From Geobacter sp. (GTDB taxonomy: Bacteria > Desulfobacterota > Desulfuromonadia > Geobacterales > DSM-12255), in assembly GCA_012026855.1 (NCBI GenBank), contig VEOV01000332.1, positions 1-33,278 on the forward strand: 33,278 nucleotides of DNA, read 5' to 3'. A program made the position numbers and the translations under genes. Positions 1-11,320 of the stretch are shown one piece after another. The notes beneath the pieces are model-generated. The model worked only from the letters and a program-made list of their open reading frames with translations, did no database searches and was not told where the DNA came from. The stretch's first letter is position 1, and every line of letters starts with the position of its first letter.

Positions 1-633
1 CTCCCCTATCCGACCAGCTACAAGACCCACTATCCCCAAACCAAGATGCTGGCGGAAAAGCTGGTGCTGGAGGCAAATTCGCCCCAGCTGGCAACGGTTT
101 CGCTCCGGCCGCACCTGATCTGGGGGCCGGGGGACAATCACCTGGTGCCGCGCATCATTGCCAAGGCAAAGGCTGGCAGGCTGAAGCGGATCGGCACTCG
201 CCCCTGCCTGGTGGATACCGTTTACGTGGATAATGCCGCTCAGGCCCATCTGCTGGCTGCTGACAGGCTTGCTCCCGGCAGCGCCATCAGCGGCAAGGCA
301 TATTTTATCTCCAACGGCGAACCGCTGCCTCTCTGGGAAATGGTCAACCGCATTCTGGCCGCGGCCGGCCTGCCGCCGGTGACAGGTGAGATTTCGCCCG
401 CTGCCGCCAGGGTGATCGGAGCTGTGTGCGAATGGCTCTGGGGGACATTCAAGCTGGCCGGTGAGCCGCCAATGACCCGTTTTGTCGCCAGTGAGCTGTC
501 AACAGCCCACTGGTTTGATATTTCTGCTGCCAGACGCGATCTTGGTTATGAACCGGAAGTGACTATAGAGGAAGGTCTGCAGCGGCTGCACAAGTGGCTG
601 GCCGCTGCAGGTTTACTTGCCGAGAAAGGGTGA
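1..633 (+). CDS. oleD: NAD-dependent epimerase/dehydrogenase, OleD-like, 5' truncated
   Basis: The reading frame is open from the first base, so the gene enters from the left and its N-terminal Rossmann half is missing. The fragment begins LPYPTSYKTHYPQTK, which holds the YxxxK catalytic pair of extended short-chain dehydrogenases. It continues with the RPHLIWGPGD and VDTVYVDNAAQAH segments of the 3-beta-HSD/epimerase family. The C-terminal part (YFISNGEPLPLW, GEPPMTRF, FDISAARRDLGY) resembles OleD, the 2-alkyl-3-oxoalkanoate reductase of long-chain olefin synthesis; that match is from memory. OleA, OleB and OleC would be expected to the left, outside the window. Its last 21 bases overlap the end of the convergent phosphate transporter gene. 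The SDR assignment is firm, the OleD identity is moderate; a hopanoid-type or sterol-type dehydrogenase is the alternative. Confidence 0.7.
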   Translation, partial: LPYPTSYKTHYPQTKMLAEKLVLEANSPQLATVSLRPHLIWGPGDNHLVPRIIAKAKAGRLKRIGTRPCLVDTVYVDNAAQAHLLAADRLAPGSAISGKAYFISNGEPLPLWEMVNRILAAAGLPPVTGEISPAAARVIGAVCEWLWGTFKLAGEPPMTRFVASELSTAHWFDISAARRDLGYEPEVTIEEGLQRLHKWLAAAGLLAEKG

Positions 634-1617
634 CATCAGCAGATAACAGGCGTAGGCCACGACTGCCGACGCCGGGATGGTGAGCACCCAGGCGGTCAGA
701 ATCCGGCCGGCTATGGCCCAGTTGACCGCATTGATCCTTTTAGAGAGCCCCACCCCGAGAATTGAAGAGGTGATGACATGGGTGGTACTGGTCGGCAGGC
801 CGAAGGCCGAGGCGCTCAGGATGACCGTTGCCGCTGCGCTGTCGACGCTGAAGCCGGTCAGCGGCTGCAGTTTGACGAAATCCCGTCCCACCGTCTTGAT
901 GATTCGCCAGCCCCCCGCAGCAGTCCCGATGGCCATGGCCGTGGCGCAGGCCAGCTTGACCCAGAGAGGTACTTCAAAAGCTGGGATCACGCCGTAACTT
1001 AACAGCGCCATGGTGATGATACCCATGGATTTCTGGGCATCGGCAGTGCCGTGGGAAAAGGACATGAAGCAGGCCGACAGCACCTGCATCCGGCGGAACC
1101 CCTTGTTGACCCCGTAGGGAGAGCCCTTTTTAACCAGGTTGGTGAAAAACACTACAAAGATAAAGCCGATCACCGTTCCCAGCACCGGTGAGATGATCAG
1201 CGCCAGGATGATCTTCTTGACCCCGGCAGCCTGGAGGGCTTGAAAACTGCCGGTGCCCGCGACGACAGCACCGATGAGTCCGCCTACTATGGCGTGGGAT
1301 GATGAAGATGGCAGGCCGTAGTACCAGGTGATGATATCCCAGATAATGGCGCCGAGGATGCCGGAGAGCACGATCATCTGGGTGATGCAGGCCGGATCCA
1401 CGATCCCTTTGCCGATGGTAGAAGCTACCTTGGTTGAGACCATGGCGCCGGCAAAGTTAAGCACCGCGGCGATGCAGATGGCTGATTTTACCGACAGCGC
1501 CCGGGTAGAGACACTGGTGGCAATGGCGTTGGCAGTATCATGAAAACCGTTTACATAGTCGAAAATCAGTGCCGTCACAATGACCAGCACCAGCATGACT
1601 AGTGCTACATCAGGCAT
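613..1617 (-). CDS. pit: Inorganic phosphate transporter, PiT family
   Basis: 334-residue polytopic membrane protein that imports phosphate (probably as a metal-phosphate complex or with cations) across the inner membrane. The PiT signature FDYVNGFHDTANAIAT lies at about residues 19-34. The internal duplication of the family is visible as YGLPSSSSHAIVGG in the first half and FGLPTSTTHVITSS in the second. Length fits the shorter bacterial PiT proteins. The ATG at 1617 overlaps the end of the upstream PhoU-like gene by 8 bases, so the two are translationally coupled. The 3' end overlaps the convergent epimerase gene by 21 bases. Confidence 0.93.
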   Translation of the reverse strand: MPDVALVMLVLVIVTALIFDYVNGFHDTANAIATSVSTRALSVKSAICIAAVLNFAGAMVSTKVASTIGKGIVDPACITQMIVLSGILGAIIWDIITWYYGLPSSSSHAIVGGLIGAVVAGTGSFQALQAAGVKKIILALIISPVLGTVIGFIFVVFFTNLVKKGSPYGVNKGFRRMQVLSACFMSFSHGTADAQKSMGIITMALLSYGVIPAFEVPLWVKLACATAMAIGTAAGGWRIIKTVGRDFVKLQPLTGFSVDSAAATVILSASAFGLPTSTTHVITSSILGVGLSKRINAVNWAIAGRILTAWVLTIPASAVVAYACYLLMSPFLGK

Positions 1618-2227
1618 TTTTCACCACCACGCTCTCCAGGATATTGGCGGCATCTTCACACTTGTCAGTGGCTTTTTCGAGAGTTTCGTAGATTTCTTTC
1701 CATTTGATCAGCTGGATCGGATCCTTTTCTTCATCAAACAGCCGGCTGACCGCTTCGCGGCAGACCCGGTCTGCCTCGTTTTCCAAGGCATTGACCTCAA
1801 CGCAGTACTCGGCAATCGGCTCAAGCTTGCCGCCGATAACATGCAGCGCCCGGTTGATGGCCTCGGCACCCTTGAGGATCAGGAAGGCGAGCTCTTTGGC
1901 TTCGGGTGTAGACGACTCCACATTGTACATGACGAACCTCTGGGAAGAGGCGTCAATCAGGTCGAGGATGTCGTCCAGTGCCGAGGCCAGGGAGTAGATA
2001 TCTTCCCGGTCAAAGGGGGTAATGAAGCTTTTGTTGAGCTTCTTGATGATTTCGTGAGTCTTGGTATCGCCACGGTGTTCGATGTCCTTGATGGCCTTCT
2101 GACTGGCGGCAGGATCGGAGTAGTTGTCCAGCATGTCCTTGAGGGCTTTGGCCCCTTCGACGATGATGCCCCCCATTTCCTGGAACATCTGGAAAAACTT
2201 CTCTTCTTTCGGGATTAATCCGAACAT
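1610..2227 (-). CDS. PhoU-like (DUF47) Pit accessory protein
   Basis: Protein of about 205 residues starting MFGLIPKEEKFFQMF, typical of the DUF47/PhoU-like family encoded beside pit genes and thought to modulate phosphate uptake. The sequence is all-helical in character and acidic, with ALKDMLDNY, IEHRGDTKTHEI and LDDILDLIDASSQR segments matching PhoU-type helical repeats with acidic metal-binding clusters. I chose the ATG at 2227 because AAGGAG sits just upstream; an in-frame start at 2290 would add 21 unconvincing residues. It is the first gene of a two-gene operon with pit, and a candidate Pho box lies upstream. Confidence 0.9.
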   Translation of the reverse strand: MFGLIPKEEKFFQMFQEMGGIIVEGAKALKDMLDNYSDPAASQKAIKDIEHRGDTKTHEIIKKLNKSFITPFDREDIYSLASALDDILDLIDASSQRFVMYNVESSTPEAKELAFLILKGAEAINRALHVIGGKLEPIAEYCVEVNALENEADRVCREAVSRLFDEEKDPIQLIKWKEIYETLEKATDKCEDAANILESVVVKNA

Positions 2228-2269
2228 TATGTGGGTGTCTCCTTTTGAAGGTGATGAATGTTTGAGTTG

Positions 2270-2290
2270 TTTGTAACAATTGTGTGACAA
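2270..2290 (-). promoter_or_regulatory. Candidate Pho box upstream of the phoU-like/pit operon
   Basis: Read on the minus strand there are two heptamers, TTGTCAC and TTGTTAC, separated by the A/T-rich ACAA, giving an 11-base direct-repeat period. This is the arrangement of a PhoB binding site (heptamer, 4 bases, heptamer). It lies about 43 bases upstream of the chosen start codon. A good -10 hexamer is not obvious downstream. Confidence 0.45.
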
Positions 2291-2364
2291 CTTCGGAAAT
2301 ATACCAGAAACTCTGTCTGCTGTGTCAAAAAAGGCGGAAAAAAATCCTAAGCCGTGACCAATGA

Positions 2365-2393
2365 TTGACAGCCGGGCAGGCAGTGATTAGATT
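2365..2393 (+). promoter_or_regulatory. Sigma70-type promoter of the J-domain gene
   Basis: TTGACA at 2365-2370, a 17-base spacer, and TAGATT at 2388-2393. Transcription would start near 2400, followed by GGAGG at 2410-2414 and the GTG start at 2421. It shows that the interrupted J-domain gene still has intact expression signals. Confidence 0.65.
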
Positions 2394-2420
2394 CTCTACA
2401 AACACAACTGGAGGCATATC

Positions 2421-3314
2421 GTGGCACAACAGGACTATTATGAACTTCTGGGGCTCAAAAAAGGTGCGACGCCGGAAGAGATAAAAAAAGCCTACCGCAA
2501 GCTGGCGGTGAAATACCATCCGGACAAGAATCCGGGCGACAAGAAGGCGGAAGACCGTTTCAAGGAGATCAACGAGGCCTACGCGGTCCTGTCTGACCCG
2601 CAGAAAAAAGCCCAGTACGACCAGTTCGGCTCGGCCGGGTTCCATCAGCGCTACTCCCAGGAGGATATCTTCCGCGGCTTCAATGCCAATGACATCTTTC
2701 GCGAGTTCAATCTGGGCGGTTCGGACGACATCTTCTCCAGAATTTTCGGCATGGGGGGTGGTTTTCGCCAGGGGGGCGGCCGCAGCATGAGCCGCAAGGG
2801 TCAGGACTTCGAGATGGCGCTGGTGATCAGCTTTCAGGAGGCCTTTGACGGCGGGGAAAAGCGGGTCGCCTACAACAGGGATGGTAAGAACGAAGAGGTT
2901 GCGGTCAGGATTCCTGCCGGCAAGCCGCAGCTTGGCGCCGGTATCGATGCCGGCAAGGGTGGTGCTGGCATCGGCGGCGGCCCCAGCGGAGACCTTTATC
3001 TGAATGTCTCGTTGCGGGAGGACTCCAGGTACTCCTGAGATGGCGTTGACATCCTCTGCAAGCTGCAGATTCCCTTCAGTCAGGCCTGTCTGGGGGGCTC
3101 ACTGGAGGTGCCGACCCTTGACGGCGTCAAGCGGATCAAGACCCCGGCAGGTATCCAGCCGGATACAAAAATCCGGCTCAAAGGGCTTGGTTTTCCGAAA
3201 AAAGGGGGGGCTGAGCGGGGTGATTTCTTTGTGACGGTGACAGTTGCCGTGCCGGAATCGCTCAGCGCCAGGCAGAAGACGCTGGCTGAAGAGCTGGCAG
3301 AAGCAGGTCTTTGA
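2421..3314 (+). pseudogene. J-domain co-chaperone (CbpA/DnaJ class B) with in-frame TGA at 3036-3038
   Basis: The GTG start at 2421 is preceded by GGAGG. Residues 4-70 form a J domain with the HPD motif at residues 33-35 (YHPDKNPGD), which stimulates DnaK ATPase. A G/F-rich linker follows, with FRGF, FNANDIF and GMGGGFRQGG, then a C-terminal substrate-binding beta domain. There is no CxxCxGxG zinc finger, so this is CbpA type. Codon 206 is TGA. The same frame then continues without another stop as DGVDILCKLQIPF, GGSLEVPTLDG, KIRLKGLGFPKKG up to the stop at 3312-3314, giving 297 codons, the expected full length. Family members, as I recall them, carry Arg at the TGA position, so CGA to TGA is the simplest explanation. 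A truncated 205-residue product would keep the J domain but lose most of the C-terminal domain. Readthrough, selenocysteine or a sequencing error are alternatives. Confidence 0.85.
3055..3069 (+). other. Small perfect hairpin downstream of the in-frame TGA
   Basis: A 6-base stem (TCTGCA/TGCAGA) closes a 3-base AGC loop, beginning 17 bases after the TGA at 3036-3038. A G as the second loop base and a loop about 22 bases from the TGA formally fit loose rules for bacterial SECIS elements. The stem is short, and coding sequence produces such hairpins by chance. Confidence 0.3.
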
Positions 3315-3315
3315 T

Positions 3316-4290
3316 TTACGGTAACTTTTTGATTTCTATGGAGGCGCTCTTCCGCAGGTCTTCGGCCCACTGCTTGAAGCGTTCTTCGGATTTCTTCCGG
3401 TAGAGTTGGTCGTCAATCAGCCCTTTGACGCTTTCAAAGGGCTTCACCTTGCCGGCGATCTTTTCTTCCAGCTTGATGATGTGGAAACCGGCCGAACTGG
3501 TAACCAGCTCGCTGATCTCTCCCGGTTTCATGGCCAGGACGGCGGTTTCAATTTCAGGGAGCATGTCCCCTTTTTTGAAAGTGCCGAGATCGCCGCCATC
3601 CTTGGCAGCGCCGGGGTCGTCGGAGTATTTTTTGGCCAGCTCCGCAAAATCGGCGCTACTGCCGGCTTCTGCCATGACATTGGCAGCTTTCAGCATGATC
3701 TTCTTGATCTCCTCGTTGGTCGCTTGCTTGTCAATCTTCAGGAAAATGTGACGGGCGCGGTAGGTGGGTTCTTCCGTGTACTGGCCGAGGTTGGCATCGT
3801 AGTAATCACGAACCTCCTTTTCCCCAACCTGAATCTTGGATTTTACCTCTTGACTCATCAGGCGCAGTCGTTCCAGCTGCTCCTTGATTTGCGCCCGGTA
3901 CTGGTCAAAGGTTAGTCCCTGGGCCAGCAGGGCCGATGCCAGGGCCTCCTGGCTCAGCTTGTTCTGTTTCTTCACATCCTCGATTGACTGGCGCACCTCT
4001 TCTTCAGAGACGACGATGTTCAACTCCTTGATCTTCTGCTTGATGAGTTTTCTGTCAATCAGGGCATTAATAATGTCTTTCTTCAGGGTATTCACTGCTT
4101 CCTTAGAGAGAGGCTGGCCGGTTCTTTTTTCCTCTTCCTGCAGTGCGGCTGCATATTCGCGGTTCACTTCGTAGATGGTGATGATGTCATCATTGACGAT
4201 GGCAGCAATGCCGCTGATCAACTCTGCGGCTGAAGCCGTGGTGAGGAAAAGGGTGACAAGCAAAAAGATCGTTGTGGAAGTAATGCGCAT
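3316..4290 (-). CDS. SurA-like periplasmic peptidyl-prolyl isomerase
   Basis: 324-residue protein with a signal peptide (hydrophobic FLLVTLFLTTASA, probable cleavage before AEL at about residue 22). The N-terminal chaperone region contains IAAIVNDDIITIYEVNRE, the SurA_N hallmark. One PpiC/parvulin domain lies at about residues 175-280 (YRARHIFLKI, FAELAKKYSDDPGA, GGDLGTFKKGDM, GFHIIKLEEK). It should assist outer-membrane protein folding in the periplasm. SurA of E. coli has two parvulin domains; this protein has one. It is preceded by a second PPIase gene on the same strand, 51 bases away, with a hairpin between them. Its end is one base from the end of the convergent J-domain gene. Confidence 0.9.
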   Translation of the reverse strand: MRITSTTIFLLVTLFLTTASAAELISGIAAIVNDDIITIYEVNREYAAALQEEEKRTGQPLSKEAVNTLKKDIINALIDRKLIKQKIKELNIVVSEEEVRQSIEDVKKQNKLSQEALASALLAQGLTFDQYRAQIKEQLERLRLMSQEVKSKIQVGEKEVRDYYDANLGQYTEEPTYRARHIFLKIDKQATNEEIKKIMLKAANVMAEAGSSADFAELAKKYSDDPGAAKDGGDLGTFKKGDMLPEIETAVLAMKPGEISELVTSSAGFHIIKLEEKIAGKVKPFESVKGLIDDQLYRKKSEERFKQWAEDLRKSASIEIKKLP

Positions 4291-4310
4291 GAGCTGCCTC
4301 TGGATAAATA

Positions 4311-4332
4311 AAGGCCGGTGTTAGCCGGCCTT
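4311..4332 (-). terminator. Hairpin between the two PPIase genes
   Basis: An 8-base perfect stem AAGGCCGG/CCGGCCTT with a 6-base loop, 10 bases past the stop codon of the lipoprotein PPIase gene. Read in the gene direction it is followed by TATTTATCC, a weak T-rich tail. It may act as a partial terminator or an RNA-processing site that lowers expression of the distal PPIase gene. Confidence 0.5.
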
Positions 4333-4341
4333 GTTATCAGA

Positions 4342-5313
4342 CTATTTTTTCTCTGCCGGTTTTGCCCCGGCCGGAGCAGGTGGCTGGGCAGGGAGAACCT
4401 TGGCGTCACCTTCGGGTTTTTTGGCCTCGGACGGTGCCCCGCCGAGCCCTTTCAGGACATCTTCCTTGATGGTGAACTTGCCGCTTTTCTTGAGATCATC
4501 CTTCAGCTTCTGGAAAACCTCCTGCTGCTTGTTCGGGAGCAAGGAGGCCTTGATCTGGTCCTTGACATCTTCAAAACTGCGGGCGCCGGCAGCGCGCTTG
4601 CCGGTCAGCTTGATTACATGGTAGCCGAACTTGGTTTTGACCACGCCGGAGATATCACCCTCCTTCATGGCAAAAGCAACCTTCTCGAATTCAGGAATCA
4701 TCGAACCCTTGCTGAACCAGCCGAGATCGCCACCCTTGGAAGCGGCGCCATCAGTGGAGTTCTTCTTGGCCAGTTCTTCGAAATTACCGCCTGCCTTGAT
4801 CTGGGCCAGCAGATCCTTGGCCTCTTTCTCGGTTTTGACGATGATATGGCTGGCCTTTACCTGGTCGCCGGTCTTGAACTTGTCCTTGTTCTGCTCGTAG
4901 AACTTTTTCAGCTCCTCGTCGCTGATCTTGGCCTGCTCCTCAACCTTCTTCTTCAGGAATGCTTCCACAACCAGGCGCTTTTTCAGCTCTTCAAGCTTCT
5001 CCTTGACTGCCGGGGTATTTTCGATCCCCTCCTTGGCAGCCTCCTGAATGATCAGCTCGCGGATGATCATGGTTTCCAGCATCTCTTTTTTGCCGTCGGC
5101 GGTTTCGGTCATCGGCTTCAGGTAGGGGGGAAGGTTCTCCATCTCCTTCTTGAAGGCATCAACAGTGATACTGGTGCTGCCAACCTCTGCCAGTACCGGC
5201 CCGGTGGGTTTGCTATCTTTTGCTGTCTCGGTCTCTTTCTTGCCGCTGCAGCCGAAAAGTGCCATCATGCATACTGCCGCCGCGGCGGCCCTTGTTACGT
5301 TGCGTCCAGTCAC
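4342..5313 (-). CDS. Lipoprotein peptidyl-prolyl isomerase (PpiC/PrsA-like)
   Basis: I place the start at GTG 5313, where AAGGAG sits 6 bases upstream, giving about 323 residues; the upstream in-frame start at 5364 would overlap mfd and destroy the signal peptide. Positively charged residues and a hydrophobic run lead to the lipobox ALFGC with lipidated Cys22, so the protein is membrane-anchored in the envelope. A SurA_N-like helical region (EMLETMIIRELIIQEA) precedes one parvulin domain at about residues 143-245 (VKASHIIVKTEKEA, GGDLGWFSKGSM, FGYHVIKLTGK). The tail is rich in Pro, Ala and Lys. It follows mfd by 38 bases and is probably co-transcribed with it and the next PPIase gene. Confidence 0.9.
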   Translation of the reverse strand: MTGRNVTRAAAAAVCMMALFGCSGKKETETAKDSKPTGPVLAEVGSTSITVDAFKKEMENLPPYLKPMTETADGKKEMLETMIIRELIIQEAAKEGIENTPAVKEKLEELKKRLVVEAFLKKKVEEQAKISDEELKKFYEQNKDKFKTGDQVKASHIIVKTEKEAKDLLAQIKAGGNFEELAKKNSTDGAASKGGDLGWFSKGSMIPEFEKVAFAMKEGDISGVVKTKFGYHVIKLTGKRAAGARSFEDVKDQIKASLLPNKQQEVFQKLKDDLKKSGKFTIKEDVLKGLGGAPSEAKKPEGDAKVLPAQPPAPAGAKPAEKK

Positions 5314-5351
5314 GTCAATCTCCTTGAATCGTCGATAATAACTTATGAAAA

Positions 5352-8834
<3,483 letters not shown>

Positions 8835-8936
8835 GTGTTAAACTCCGGGCTATTTTAACGTCTTGCAGCGTGACCTGCGGGGCGTTGTTTGACGCGTCAA
8901 TCTACGCTGGCGATATCTGTCAACATTATTGCTGTT

Positions 8937-10016
8937 TTACTTACCGAAAGTAATGAAGTACAAGAACCTTGCAGAGCCAATGTAACAGCACACAAGGAAG
9001 ATAAACCCCAGTAATGCTCCGCTCCGGCCATTCTTTTTGATTAGCTCAGTCAAATCACCGGATCTTGCAACGATTGGAAAAAACTTTCTTCTCAGGCAAA
9101 GGTATTTATCAAGAGTGACACCAGATAGCACGATCTGGATGAACATATCGATCAGAAAGGATGCAAAAAAAAGCAATATTACTAGAACAGCCACACCCCA
9201 AAAGACAAGTCTCGGGCTAGGAATCTGAATTTTGTTGGACATAAGCACAACCCAGATAATTGGGCACCATATGACTAGAAAAAACAGACAGCCAAAGCTT
9301 TGAGCTGTTTCCTCATCAATAATGGCACCATCATTACCCTGCATTTTGCTGCATTGATCGGAGTTAACCTCAACTTGTGATGTGGGCATAGCGGCGACTT
9401 GATCGTCAACTGGCTCTTTTTCGATGCCACTCCCAGTGGCAATACCTGCTCCATCGTCCGGAACGTTTGAAATGAGTTGATCGAGTTGCGTAACGGCATT
9501 TTTGATCACTTCTATTTTTGGATATGGTCCACCGACTTTTAGCCATTTTATGGCTTTCAAAAAACCATCTTCGGAACGAATTGCGTCAAAACCTAGTGAC
9601 AACAAGTCCGATATCCCCTGTCTGACGATGCTATTAGCGAAGAATTGGGTTCCCCAATTAGTGTTTTCGACTCGTATATGAAATTTGGCATCGAAGTCCG
9701 AATCGCCAGCCTTGAAGTCAGTATTGGCTAAAAGATGCTCAGCAAGCCAGTCGGTGGCATCTGACTTTCTGATGCTGAAAGATGCGTGTGCGAAGGGAAT
9801 GATGGTTTTGATTTCAAAGAATGATGGCGCTCCTACTGCAGTTTCTTGAAGTCCTCTACATTCTGGAAGATATATAAACATCAAATACTCTCTGCCAGCC
9901 AGCTGCACTTTTATCTCACCGCAATCATAAGCAACGCCAAGTTGATTGGCTATGTTGTGTAGTATTTGGGATGTGGTAAGACCAAAATTTTCATCAAATA
10001 GTTCAATCATGTTCAT
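8937..10016 (-). CDS. Unknown AT-rich membrane protein
   Basis: 359-residue ORF I do not recognise. The first 225 or so residues look soluble (for example LNWGT-like VENTNWGTQFF and IRSEDGFLKAIKWLKVGG). A low-complexity linker follows (VPDDGAGIATGSGIEKEPVDDQ). The last third has three or four hydrophobic segments: FFLVIWCPIIWVVLMS, VAVLVILLFFASFLIDMFI and GFIFLVCCYIGSARFLYFI. Base composition is clearly more AT-rich than the flanking genes and codon use differs, which suggests horizontal acquisition. The start ATG at 10016 has a weak Shine-Dalgarno. A 26-base perfect palindrome lies 31 bases upstream. It might sense a ligand with its soluble part, but no function can be assigned. Confidence 0.7.
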   Translation of the reverse strand: MNMIELFDENFGLTTSQILHNIANQLGVAYDCGEIKVQLAGREYLMFIYLPECRGLQETAVGAPSFFEIKTIIPFAHASFSIRKSDATDWLAEHLLANTDFKAGDSDFDAKFHIRVENTNWGTQFFANSIVRQGISDLLSLGFDAIRSEDGFLKAIKWLKVGGPYPKIEVIKNAVTQLDQLISNVPDDGAGIATGSGIEKEPVDDQVAAMPTSQVEVNSDQCSKMQGNDGAIIDEETAQSFGCLFFLVIWCPIIWVVLMSNKIQIPSPRLVFWGVAVLVILLFFASFLIDMFIQIVLSGVTLDKYLCLRRKFFPIVARSGDLTELIKKNGRSGALLGFIFLVCCYIGSARFLYFITFGK

Positions 10017-10046
10017 CCAATTCTATTTCAGATAACTCAGTATTTG

Positions 10047-10072
10047 ACCGGTTCACGCGCGCGTGAACCGGT
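10047..10072. repeat. 26-base perfect palindrome
   Basis: ACCGGTTCACGCG followed directly by its reverse complement CGCGTGAACCGGT. It lies between the 3' end of the AAA ATPase gene and the start of the AT-rich membrane protein gene. There is no T-tract on either side, so it is a poor intrinsic terminator. An operator or repeat hairpin is as likely. Confidence 0.75.
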
Positions 10073-10133
10073 GATCCAGCCGTATAGAACATTTATCCGA
10101 GTCAGGGCCAGCGCCAGCGAGCGCTTCTTGCCT

Positions 10134-11303
10134 TCAGGCCCTTGTCGCCATCATCTCGGCAATATCGGTAGCACGCCAGATATTGACATCGCTCCGTTGC
10201 TGGCGCTGAGTGCCGCCGTATACCAGGGAGCAGGCGGCTGGCGGCGCCGGCAGCCGGGAGGCGAATGTCCGCAATCCTTTGAAAAAATCGTCGCTGATGG
10301 TTGCCCCCGACTTGATCTCCACCGGGAAGACATCTGGCCCCGACTCGATCACCAGATCGACTTCGTTCCCTTTGCTGTCCCGCCAGAAATGCAGATTGCT
10401 CCGCCGGCCGCGGTGGTAACGGTACTTGAGAGCTTCGATCACTACCATATTTTCGAACAGGTGCCCCCGCAAAGGGTGTCGATTGACGTGCAGCTCGCTT
10501 TCGATACCGAGGAGGTATGATGCCAATCCCACATCGTAGAAGTAGAGCTTCGGCGTTTTAACCTGTCGTTTGCCGAGATTGGTGTGCCACGGCTGGAGCA
10601 GGAACACCACGTAGCTCGCCTCCAGCAGGGTCAGCCAGCTCCGGGCGGTGGTGTGGGAGATCCCCACATCGTGGCCGAGGCTTTGCAGGTTGAGTAGTTG
10701 CCCGGTGCGTCCGGCACAGAGCTTGACGAATTTTTCGAACAGCGCCAGATCCTTTATGTTGATCAGTTGGCGGATATCCCGTTCCACGTAGGTTTCGAAG
10801 TAATCGCCCATCGCCTGGGTCGGATTCAGGCCGGCATCGTAGATCCGCGGGTAAAAACCGTACAGCAGCAACCGGTCGATTTTTGCGGATATCCCGGCTG
10901 TCGCCAGCTCCTCGATGCTTAACGGCAACAGCTTCAGTAGTGCTGTCCGGCCGGCCAGGGATTGGCCGATAGTGGTCATTACCTCGAACTGCTGACTGCC
11001 GGTAAGAATATACTGTCCGGGAGTGTTCCGTTGATCGACGAGCGGCTGCAGATAAGAAAGAAGTTGGGGCGTTCGCTGGATTTCGTCGAATATGGCGCCA
11101 TCAGGGTAGGAGGCCAGGAAGCCGTGGGGGTCGGATATGGCAAATTCGCGAGTATCCGGGCTTTCCAGGTTGACATACGGTTTGCCCGGAAATGCACTGC
11201 GGCAGAGGGTTGTCTTGCCACTCTGACGGGGGCCGGTGACGGTTACAACCGGGTACTGGTTCGCCAGTTGAGCAAGCGTTGGTGTGACGGTTCTGGTAAT
11301 CAT
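10134..11303 (-). CDS. AAA ATPase with DUF4143, ExeA/DUF4143 family
   Basis: 389-residue ATP-binding protein. Walker A TGPRQSGKTT at residues 23-32, Walker B AIFDEIQR at 70-77 and the sensor YILTGSQQF at about 98-106 define the AAA_14 domain. The C-terminal DUF4143 region carries HFWRDSKGNEVDLVIE and VFPVEIKSG, which resembles the D...ExK core of PD-(D/E)xK nuclease-like folds. Cellular roles of this common family are poorly known; members are often solitary and frequently horizontally transferred. The Shine-Dalgarno before the ATG at 11303 is weak. A 43-base dyad lies 18-60 bases upstream of the start and a 26-base palindrome downstream of the stop, so the gene is bracketed by hairpins. Confidence 0.88.
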   Translation of the reverse strand: MITRTVTPTLAQLANQYPVVTVTGPRQSGKTTLCRSAFPGKPYVNLESPDTREFAISDPHGFLASYPDGAIFDEIQRTPQLLSYLQPLVDQRNTPGQYILTGSQQFEVMTTIGQSLAGRTALLKLLPLSIEELATAGISAKIDRLLLYGFYPRIYDAGLNPTQAMGDYFETYVERDIRQLINIKDLALFEKFVKLCAGRTGQLLNLQSLGHDVGISHTTARSWLTLLEASYVVFLLQPWHTNLGKRQVKTPKLYFYDVGLASYLLGIESELHVNRHPLRGHLFENMVVIEALKYRYHRGRRSNLHFWRDSKGNEVDLVIESGPDVFPVEIKSGATISDDFFKGLRTFASRLPAPPAACSLVYGGTQRQQRSDVNIWRATDIAEMMATRA

Positions 11304-11320
11304 GACAAGAGGTTATCTCG

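Noticed and set aside
3036..3069. Selenocysteine recoding of the J-domain gene as a firm call
   Set aside because: The hairpin is short and the equivalent residue is Arg in homologues as I recall them; kept only as a finding to check.
8889..8900. Palindrome TTGACGCGTCAA upstream of mfd as a LexA-type operator
   Set aside because: Twelve bases only, does not match a LexA box that I know, and lies 55 bases from the start without a clear promoter.
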